Source of the DNA: Pseudomonadota bacterium
GTDB taxonomy: Bacteria; Pseudomonadota; Gammaproteobacteria; Burkholderiales; Burkholderiaceae_B
Direction of reading: 5' to 3'
DNA: 6,348 nt
Assembly: GCA_023432075.1 (NCBI GenBank)
Contig: JAEYVD010000547.1
Coordinates: 1 to 6,348, forward strand
Shown in pieces: positions 1-4,613 of this stretch. The stretch's first letter is position 1; each line of letters starts with the position of its first letter. Position numbers and translations under genes: made by a program. The notes under the pieces are model-generated. The model was not told the origin of the DNA and did no database searches. It saw only the letters and a program-made list of their open reading frames with translations.

Positions 1-239
1 GGCCGCGAGCCATGCACCAGCACCAGCCGGATGCCCAGCGACGAGAGCAGGGACAGATCCTGGACCAGGGCGTTCAGCGCGCCGGCCTGCACCAGTTCGC
101 CGCCAAACGCCACCACGAAGGTCTTGCCTCGGAACGCATGCACGTAGGGGGCCACGTCTCGGAACCATCGCACAAATTGCGCGGCGGCGAATTCAGGGGC
201 TTCAAGGGCGGAGACGGTGTCTGGTTCCAGGTCGGGCAT
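1..239 (-). CDS. argA: N-acetylglutamate synthase (amino-acid N-acetyltransferase), N-terminal part; runs off the left edge
   Basis: Only the first 79 codons are present. ArgA transfers the acetyl group of acetyl-CoA to L-glutamate, the first step of arginine biosynthesis in the cytoplasm. The visible part is the start of the amino-acid-kinase-like domain: a helical lead-in (about residues 19-33, ending in DVAPYVHAFRGKTF), the beta-strand and glycine turn FVVAFGGE (41-48), and a helix followed by SLGIRLVLVHGSR (67-79). This RGKTF...GGE...LGIRLV.V.G.R order is typical of classical ArgA proteins; the acetyltransferase domain would lie outside the window. The start is the only ATG at the head of the frame. 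The Shine-Dalgarno sequence before it is poor. The gene follows the transporter operon in the same direction after a 208-nt gap with its own promoter-like box, so it is probably a separate transcription unit. An acetylglutamate kinase (ArgB) would share the fold, but the match is clearly closer to ArgA. Confidence 0.85.
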   Translation of the reverse strand, partial: MPDLEPDTVSALEAPEFAAAQFVRWFRDVAPYVHAFRGKTFVVAFGGELVQAGALNALVQDLSLLSSLGIRLVLVHGSR

Positions 240-251
240 GATGTGTGTTGC

Positions 252-296
252 TTAAGATCCTATGGGTCGCGGGACGGCGCAGGGCCGGGGGGCCAT
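252..296 (-). other. Possible short upstream ORF (14 codons) in the argA leader
   Basis: An ATG at 296-294 opens a 14-codon frame, MAPRPCAVPRPIGS, ending in TAA at 254-252, 12 nt before the argA start. It contains two arginine codons (CGG and CGA) and four prolines. No convincing Shine-Dalgarno sequence precedes it, and the nearest G-rich stretch lies inside a hairpin. It could be a leader peptide or simply a chance frame in GC-rich DNA; the second is more likely without further evidence. Confidence 0.15.
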
Positions 297-302
297 GCGC
301 AG

Positions 303-325
303 AGCACCGCCCCGGGGGCGGCGCT
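303..325 (-). other. Stem-loop in the argA leader / permease-argA gap
   Basis: In minus-strand RNA, positions 325-317 pair with 311-303, giving a 9-bp stem with one G-U wobble (306/322) and a 5-nt loop at 312-316. The wobble is a mismatch in plus-strand RNA, so the structure suits minus-strand transcription. It has no U-run after it, so it is not a canonical intrinsic terminator. It begins about where transcription from the TATAAT box at 338-333 would start, so it could cap the 5' end of the argA mRNA. It could also help end the upstream transcript. Confidence 0.45.
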
Positions 326-332
326 AGGCGGA

Positions 333-338
333 ATTATA
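333..338 (-). promoter_or_regulatory. Perfect -10 box (TATAAT), probable argA promoter
   Basis: TATAAT reads on the minus strand from 338 to 333, in a GC-rich gap where AT-rich hexamers are rare. It lies 94 nt upstream of the argA start codon. At spacings of 16-19 nt no good TTGACA-like -35 hexamer is visible, and there is no TG extension, so the promoter would depend on an activator or be weak. No clear ArgR operator (TGAAT...ATTCA type) was seen. Confidence 0.45.
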
Positions 339-409
339 GGGCTCGCGCCCGCCGCGCCCACGGCACGCGCTGCGCGCGTTGTTGCGGGCGCCCCACAGGC
401 GGTCGCGCT

Positions 410-439
410 TTGCGGTTCCGGCAGGCGAGCCGACCGCAA
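410..439 (-). terminator. Terminator-like hairpin after the ABC transporter operon
   Basis: This hairpin begins 8 nt after the stop codon of the last permease gene. In minus-strand RNA, TTGCGGT (439-433) pairs perfectly with ACCGCAA (416-410). Inside it CGGC (432-429) pairs with GCCG (422-419). The loop is 6 nt, and a 2-nt bulge (418-417) sits on one side. No U-run follows, so it may act with Rho, or protect the 3' end of the operon mRNA, rather than serve as a canonical intrinsic terminator. Confidence 0.5.
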
Positions 440-447
440 GGCGTGCG

Positions 448-1122
448 TCAATGCCGCGACAGCTGGCGGTGTTCCAGCCGGCTGAGCAGGCGCACCACCG
501 GCCACAGCAGCGCCAGGTAGAAAAGCGCCGCCAGCACGATGGGCGACGGGTTGTAGACCAGCGACTGGGCGTCGCGGGCCACCCGAAGCAGCTCGGGCAG
601 CGCCACGGCGCTGGCCAGCGTGGTCAGCTTGACCACTTCGAGCGTGTTGCTGATGAGGTCCGGCATGACATTGCGCGTGGCCTGCGGGATCTGAACGTGC
701 CACATCGTTTGCCAGGCCGACAGGCCGGTGGACCGCGCCGCCTCGATCTGGCCGCGCGGCACGCTTTCCAGGCCGGCGCGAAAGACCTCGCCGTAGTAGG
801 ACGAGTTGTTCAGCATGAAGCCCACGGCCACCGCCAGCAATTTGGGCAGGTCCAGTCCCAGGAACGGCGCGCCGAAATAGATGAAGATCAGCAGCACCAG
901 CGGCGGCAGGGCGCGAAAGAAGTCGATGTAGATGGCCAGCAGCACGCGCGACCAGCGCGCCTTCAGCGTGACCGACAGCACCCCGATGAGCAGCCCCGAG
1001 GCCAGCCCCACGGGAATCACCATGGCCGACAGCATCAGCGTGCGGCCCAGGCCCTGCAAGAGGTATGGCGCGACGCTGACATAGATGTTCAGGTTGAAGA
1101 AATTCTGCAGGATTTCGTCCAT
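448..1122 (-). CDS. Amino-acid-type ABC transporter permease (second permease of the operon)
   Basis: An inner-membrane permease of 224 residues, of the HisM/GlnP-type polar amino acid family, normal length for that family. Hydrophobic segments lie at about 20-50, 58-87, 95-107, 160-178 and 195-213. RALPPLV (70-76) is typical of these permeases. The cytoplasmic coupling (EAA) loop that docks on the ATPase is EAARSTGLSAWQTM (128-141), followed by PQATRNVMP (146-154). The start ATG at 1122 has a Shine-Dalgarno AGGGG (1133-1129) 6 nt upstream. It is a clear paralogue of the preceding permease, sharing RALPPLV and SVPRGQxEAARSTGL, so the two probably form a heterodimer. It is separated from that gene by an unusually long 136-nt gap full of repeats. 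The substrate cannot be read from the sequence; gene context suggests a hydantoin, an N-carbamoyl amino acid or a D-amino acid. Confidence 0.9.
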   Translation of the reverse strand: MDEILQNFFNLNIYVSVAPYLLQGLGRTLMLSAMVIPVGLASGLLIGVLSVTLKARWSRVLLAIYIDFFRALPPLVLLIFIYFGAPFLGLDLPKLLAVAVGFMLNNSSYYGEVFRAGLESVPRGQIEAARSTGLSAWQTMWHVQIPQATRNVMPDLISNTLEVVKLTTLASAVALPELLRVARDAQSLVYNPSPIVLAALFYLALLWPVVRLLSRLEHRQLSRH

Positions 1123-1133
1123 GCGGTTCCCCT

Positions 1134-1166
1134 GGGGCCCGTTTGGGGCCCGTTCGGGGCTCCCTT
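1134..1166 (-). repeat. Three 11-bp tandem repeats just upstream of the second permease start
   Basis: On the plus strand the units are ggggcccgttt (1134-1144), ggggcccgttc (1145-1155) and the degenerate ggggctccctt (1156-1166). The first two each contain the palindrome GGGCCC (1135-1140 and 1146-1151), and these can pair with each other as a 6-bp stem with a 5-nt loop. The array abuts the Shine-Dalgarno sequence (AGGGG, 1133-1129). Its C-runs in the mRNA could also pair with that site. Confidence 0.7.
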
Positions 1167-1173
1167 GTTGTGT

Positions 1174-1206
1174 CGGGCGGGTGTGATCAGCCTCGCTTCC
1201 CGCCCG
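1174..1206 (-). other. Intercistronic inverted repeat between the permease genes
   Basis: The octamer cgggcggg (1174-1181) is the exact reverse complement of cccgcccg (1199-1206), giving an 8-bp all-GC stem with a 17-nt loop. No T-run follows on the minus strand, so a classical terminator is unlikely. It may pause, stabilise or process the operon mRNA between the two permease cistrons. Confidence 0.5.
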
Positions 1207-1233
1207 GTATGTATTCGTAAAGATGCGTTCGCG

Positions 1234-1272
1234 CAGTGCTTCCCGTCAGTGCTTCCTGTCAGTGCTTCCACT
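1234..1272 (-). repeat. Three 13-bp tandem repeats spanning the stop codon of the first permease
   Basis: The decamer cagtgcttcc occurs at 1234, 1247 and 1260, an exact 13-bp period. Read on the minus strand, the unit is NGGAAGCACTGAC. The copy at 1272-1260 largely encodes the last residues (W-K-H) and the start of the TGA stop of the first permease; the next two copies lie downstream in the non-coding gap. The unit length is not a multiple of three, so the second copy's TGA falls in another frame. It looks like a replication-slippage expansion of the gene's 3' end. Confidence 0.8.
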
Positions 1273-1936
1273 TGAAGCGCGTTTCGGTCCAGCGCCCCAG
1301 CACGACCACGGGCAGGAAGATCAGCAGGCACGCCACCGCGGCCAAGGTCAGCGGCGTGGCGTTGCCCGCATTGCTGCTGGCCGATTGCGCGTTGTTGAGC
1401 ACTTCGCTCAAGCCCACGACAGAGCCCAGCGCGGTGCTTTTGGTGATGGCGATGACGCGGTTGGTCAGCGGCGCGACCGTCAGCCGCATGGCCTGCGGCA
1501 TCACCACATACACCATGCTCTGCAGCCAGTTCAGCCCCGTCGAGCGCGCCGCCTCGGCCTGGCCTCGCGGCACCGACAGGATGCCCGCCCAGAAGATTTC
1601 CTCGGCAAAAGCGGCCAGCACCAGCGACAGCGACAGCCAGCACGCCATGAACGCCGACATCGACAGGTTGATGTACGGGAACGCGAAGAACAGCACCATG
1701 ATCACCACCAGCGGCGGCAGCGCGCGCAGGATGTCGGCAAAGCAGATGATCAGGAAATTGACCGGCCGGATGCGCAGCGCGCGCACCACGGCCAGGACAA
1801 GGCCGAGCGCCACGCCTGTCGCGGCCACCGCCACGCCCAGTTGCAGCGTGACCCACATGCCGGCCAGGATGTCGGGCAGGTAGCGCCAGGCGACTTCCGC
1901 ATTGAAGAACGAGAACAGCAGGGCATTCAGATCCAT
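1259..1936 (-). CDS. Amino-acid-type ABC transporter permease (first permease of the operon)
   Basis: An inner-membrane permease of 225 residues in the polar amino acid uptake family. Hydrophobic segments lie at about 22-53, 60-88, 93-112, 157-178 and 195-214. It carries RALPPLV (71-77) and the coupling loop AEAARSTGLNWLQSM (127-141) followed by MPQAMR (146-151), the surface that contacts the ATPase. The start ATG at 1936 is 20 nt after the ATPase stop codon, and GAAGAG upstream is a weak Shine-Dalgarno. Spacing and orientation place it in the same transcript as the binding protein and ATPase. It ends in W-K-H-stop inside a 13-bp repeat array. The sequence differs enough from the second permease that they are distinct subunits, not a recent duplication. 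Substrate unknown. Confidence 0.9.
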   Translation of the reverse strand: MDLNALLFSFFNAEVAWRYLPDILAGMWVTLQLGVAVAATGVALGLVLAVVRALRIRPVNFLIICFADILRALPPLVVIMVLFFAFPYINLSMSAFMACWLSLSLVLAAFAEEIFWAGILSVPRGQAEAARSTGLNWLQSMVYVVMPQAMRLTVAPLTNRVIAITKSTALGSVVGLSEVLNNAQSASSNAGNATPLTLAAVACLLIFLPVVVLGRWTETRFKWKH

Positions 1937-1956
1937 GGCGCACTCTTCAAACCGCG

Positions 1957-2703
1957 TTACGCGGCATGTTCCGCCATGCTGGCCAGGAAGGCCTGCGTGC
2001 GGGGTTGTCGGGGGGCGCCGAAGACGTCCTGCGGCGGGCCTTGTTCGACGATCACCCCGCCGTCCATGAACACGACCCGGTCGGCGGCCGCGCGGGCAAA
2101 TCCCATTTCGTGGCTGACCACCATCATCGTCATGCCGTCGCGCTTGAGTTCACGCATCACGTTCAGCACGCTGCCCACCAGCTCCGGGTCCAGCGCGCTG
2201 GTCGGCTCGTCGAACAGCACCACCTTGGGCCGCAGCGCCAGCGAACGCGCGATGCCCACGCGTTGCTGCTGGCCGCCGGACAACTGGTCGGGATAGGCTT
2301 TTGCCTTGTCGGCCAGCCCCACGCGGTCCAGCGCCTCCATGCCGCGGCGGTCGGCCTCGGCACGCGCCAGCTTCTGCACCTTGCGCAGCGCCAGCGTGAT
2401 GTTCGACAGCACGGACATGTGGCGGTACAGGTTGAAGTGCTGGAACACCATGCCGATGTTCTGGCGGATGCGGTTCAGCTCGGCCGCGGGGGCCGTGATT
2501 TCCTCTCCGTCGACGTGGATGCTGCCGGCGGTCGGCTCCTCCAGCCGGTTGCAGCAGCGCAAGAGGCTGCTCTTGCCCGAGCCGGACGGGCCGATCATGA
2601 AGACCAGCTCGCCCTTGCCCACGTCCAGGTCGATCCCTTTCAGGACCGCGTTGTCGCCATAGGACTTGTGCAGCCCGGCGATTTTCAGGATCGGCGTTTC
2701 CAT
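1957..2703 (-). CDS. Amino-acid-type ABC transporter ATP-binding protein
   Basis: A cytoplasmic ATPase of 248 residues that powers the importer, normal length for the GlnQ/HisP family. Motifs in order: Walker A GPSGSGKS (38-45), Q-loop Q88 in VFQHFNL, signature LSGGQQQR (141-148), Walker B VVLFDEP (161-167), D-loop SALD (169-172) and switch histidine H198 in VVSHEM. All catalytic residues are present, so the protein should be active. The frame is open further upstream, to 3054, but that part overlaps the binding-protein gene. The ATG at 2703 is chosen because [16 protein letters not shown] is the normal family N-terminus and because GAGGAG lies about 6 nt upstream, the best Shine-Dalgarno in the operon. 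It sits 71 nt after the binding-protein gene and 20 nt before the first permease. Confidence 0.94.
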   Translation of the reverse strand: METPILKIAGLHKSYGDNAVLKGIDLDVGKGELVFMIGPSGSGKSSLLRCCNRLEEPTAGSIHVDGEEITAPAAELNRIRQNIGMVFQHFNLYRHMSVLSNITLALRKVQKLARAEADRRGMEALDRVGLADKAKAYPDQLSGGQQQRVGIARSLALRPKVVLFDEPTSALDPELVGSVLNVMRELKRDGMTMMVVSHEMGFARAAADRVVFMDGGVIVEQGPPQDVFGAPRQPRTQAFLASMAEHAA

Positions 2704-2726
2704 CGAAAGCTCCTCAAAGCGTAGGC

Positions 2727-2749
2727 GGGAGGCCGCGTGGCGGCTGCCC
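2727..2749 (-). other. Intercistronic stem-loop between binding-protein and ATPase genes
   Basis: GCCGC (2732-2736) and GCGGC (2740-2744) form a 5-bp stem with a 3-nt loop. It is extended by a further 3 bp (2727-2729 with 2747-2749) beyond an internal mismatch. It lies in the 71-nt gap after the binding-protein stop codon. Such hairpins are often found after binding-protein cistrons, where they raise that subunit's level relative to the rest. Short GC stems also arise by chance at this base composition. Confidence 0.3.
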
Positions 2750-2774
2750 CTGTCGTTGGCGGTGCGTCGGAAAA

Positions 2775-3632
2775 TCAGCTGCAGCGCAGCTCGACCGGCT
2801 TGGCGTCGTAGCCCGGCAGGTCCGGCACGCCCTGGCCCGGCGTCACCGTGACCGCCGCGGAGCCCGCGGCAGGCGTGAAACCGAACCACTTTTGCGCCAG
2901 CTTGGACACCGTGCCGTCCTGCTTGAGGCACTTGAGCGCCATCGACACACGGTCGCGGCCCGCCTGGTCGTCCAGCCGGAACGCCAGCGCCCACACCAGG
3001 CCCGTCTTGATCGTGTAGCTGGTGCGTACCGCCGGGTTTTGCTTGGCCGCCCACGCCGCCACGGTGTTGCCCGCCAGGTTGGCGTCCGCGCGGCCGGACT
3101 GCACGGCCTGCACCGCGTCGGCATTGGAGGCGTACACGTCGTACGAGAAGCCGTACTTGGCGGCGTTGTCGCGCGCCCAGTTCTCGTAGGCCGACCCCTT
3201 GTTGACCGCCAGCTTGCGGCCCTTCAGGTCATCCAGGCCTTTGATTTCCTTGCCGTTCTTGCCGATCACGAAGGTGTAGTCGGTGTTCAGGTAGCCCTCG
3301 GAAAACAACAGGGCGCGGGCGCGTTCCTCGGTGGCCGTGGTGGGCGCCAGCACGAAGTCGTACTTCTTGGCGTTCAGCCCCGGGATCAGCGCCGCGTATT
3401 CGGTGCCCTCGATCTTGATGGTCGTGCCCAGCTGCTTGGCGATGGCTTGGCCGAGTTCGATGTTGAAGCCGTCCAGGCCGCCGCCCAGCTTGGGCATGGC
3501 GTGAGGAGCGAACGTGGCATCCACGCCGGTGGTCAGCGGCTGGGCGGCAACCGCGGCCAGGCTGGCGCCGGCCAGGCACAACGTCAGGCCGCAGCGGCCG
3601 GCAAAAGTCAGGGTGCGGAGAAGGCGGGTCAT
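2775..3632 (-). CDS. Periplasmic substrate-binding protein of the ABC transporter (SBP family 3)
   Basis: The precursor has 285 residues. A Sec signal peptide covers residues 1-30: arginines at 3, 6 and 13, a hydrophobic core, and a likely cut after AVAA. A lipoprotein cysteine box is absent, so the protein should be soluble in the periplasm. Family 3 marks include [19 protein letters not shown] (51-69, the helix after the first strand), [18 protein letters not shown] (97-114, with R104 at the position that usually holds the ligand carboxylate), [17 protein letters not shown] (136-152) and WALAFRLDD (214-222). After the core domain, ending near KWFGF (248-252), a tail of about 33 residues ends in cysteine C284. 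The only other cysteine in the mature protein is C235, so a disulphide is possible. It starts 10 nt after the carbamoylase gene, and its Shine-Dalgarno AAGGA overlaps the carbamoylase stop codon, which suggests translational coupling. Ligand probably carries an alpha-carboxylate; the exact ligand is unknown. Confidence 0.92.
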   Translation of the reverse strand: MTRLLRTLTFAGRCGLTLCLAGASLAAVAAQPLTTGVDATFAPHAMPKLGGGLDGFNIELGQAIAKQLGTTIKIEGTEYAALIPGLNAKKYDFVLAPTTATEERARALLFSEGYLNTDYTFVIGKNGKEIKGLDDLKGRKLAVNKGSAYENWARDNAAKYGFSYDVYASNADAVQAVQSGRADANLAGNTVAAWAAKQNPAVRTSYTIKTGLVWALAFRLDDQAGRDRVSMALKCLKQDGTVSKLAQKWFGFTPAAGSAAVTVTPGQGVPDLPGYDAKPVELRCS

Positions 3633-3642
3633 GGCAGGTCCT

Positions 3643-4590
3643 TTAGGGAAGAGGCGTCTTGCCCAGGGCGGGACCGGTTCCCACGCGCTCGAGGATCAAG
3701 CCGTAGTGTTCCGGACGCCGGTGGGCGGCGAAGTTGAAGATGTGCTGCTTGAAGGTGTCTCCCAGCGCCAGATCGGCCTGGCAGAAAATCACCTCGTCCT
3801 CCTCCCCCTGCGCCTGCGCCACGATCTCGCCCGTGGGCGCGACGATGGCCGATCCGGCGATCAGGTGGCTGCCGTCCTCGTTGCCGGCCTTGCCTGCGGC
3901 AGCCACCCAGACCGCGTTCTGATACGCGGCCGCCTGCAGACTGAGCAGGTGGTGGAACATGCGCAAGTGGACCGGTTCGTTCCAGTGGATGTTCAATGAC
4001 GGCGTGTTGTATCCCAGCGCCACGATCTCGGCGCCCTGCAGCGCGAGCACGCGCCAGGTCTCCGTCCAGCGGCGGTCGTTGCACAGGCACATGCCGATGC
4101 GCGTGCCCAGCGTTTCCCAGACGTTGAAGCCGTCGTTGCCGACTTCGAAGAACTTCTTTTCCAGGTGCTGGAACGGCGCGTCGGGCTTGTGGTCGCTGTG
4201 GCCCGGCAGATGGATCTTGCGGTAGCGTCCGACGATGCGTGCGTTGGCGTCGACCAGGATGCTGGTGTTGTAGCGCCGGCCGTCCGAGGCGATTTCCGCA
4301 TAGCCCAGATAAAACCCGATGCCCAGCTCCCGGGCGGTGTCGAACAGCACGCGGGTCTCGGGGCCGGGCATCTCCTTTTCGAAGTAGCGCGCCATCGCTT
4401 CTTCTTCCGTCATCCAGTAGCGCGGAAAGAAGGTGGTCAGCGCCAGTTCCGGAAACACCACCATGCGCGCGCCGCGCCCGTGCGCCTCGCGCATCATCTC
4501 AAGCAGGCGGGCCACCGCCTGCCGCCGGGTCTCTTCGGGTTGCACCGGACCCATCTGCGCGACCGCCAGGCCGAAGGGACGTTTGCTCAT
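3643..4590 (-). CDS. N-carbamoyl-D-amino-acid amidohydrolase (D-carbamoylase), nitrilase superfamily
   Basis: A cytoplasmic hydrolase of 315 residues that cleaves N-carbamoyl-D-amino acids to the D-amino acid, CO2 and ammonia. The catalytic triad of the nitrilase superfamily is E48 (VVFPELALTTFFPR), K125 (GRYRKIHLPG) and C170 (GMCLCNDRRW). Residues that mark the D-carbamoylases are also present: H127, H142 (PFQHLEK) and the histidine pair 213-214, N171, R173 and R174 after the nucleophile, and GYNTP (193-197). From memory, the resemblance to the Agrobacterium D-carbamoylase runs along the whole protein, closer than to beta-ureidopropionase. The C-terminus runs about 15 residues past the usual end near YGLI. 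The ATG at 4590 has AAAGGA 7 nt upstream and follows the hydantoinase stop by 23 nt, so the two enzymes are made from one transcript and probably act in sequence. A beta-ureidopropionase-like role in pyrimidine breakdown is the main alternative. Confidence 0.88.
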   Translation of the reverse strand: MSKRPFGLAVAQMGPVQPEETRRQAVARLLEMMREAHGRGARMVVFPELALTTFFPRYWMTEEEAMARYFEKEMPGPETRVLFDTARELGIGFYLGYAEIASDGRRYNTSILVDANARIVGRYRKIHLPGHSDHKPDAPFQHLEKKFFEVGNDGFNVWETLGTRIGMCLCNDRRWTETWRVLALQGAEIVALGYNTPSLNIHWNEPVHLRMFHHLLSLQAAAYQNAVWVAAAGKAGNEDGSHLIAGSAIVAPTGEIVAQAQGEEDEVIFCQADLALGDTFKQHIFNFAAHRRPEHYGLILERVGTGPALGKTPLP

Positions 4591-4613
4591 GCCGTGATCC
4601 TTTGCTCAGTGAC

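Noticed and set aside
240..447. ArgR operator before argA
   Set aside because: No TGAAT...ATTCA-like palindrome was found in the gap.
12..485. Open frame on the plus strand over the left edge
   Set aside because: It runs antisense to the argA start and across the non-coding gap; low-complexity composition and no family resemblance.
379..1275. Plus-strand frame of 298 codons opposite the second permease
   Set aside because: Gln/Arg/His-rich shadow of the permease codons; the minus-strand frame has transmembrane segments and the EAA loop.
1089..1943. Minus-strand frame of 284 codons overlapping the first permease
   Set aside because: Same strand but a different frame from the permease; lacks hydrophobic segments and motifs.
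1223..2296. Plus-strand frame of 357 codons opposite the first permease and ATPase
   Set aside because: Shadow of two well-supported genes; composition biased to His, Arg and Gln.
2704..3054. N-terminal extension of the ATPase frame
   Set aside because: The added 117 codons lie mostly over the binding-protein gene in another frame and do not resemble an ABC domain; the ATG at 2703 has a good Shine-Dalgarno and the normal family N-terminus.
3574..3578. Possible lipoprotein cysteine in the binding-protein signal peptide (C19)
   Set aside because: The preceding residues (L-T-L) do not fit a lipobox, and a standard signal-peptidase site (AVAA) follows.
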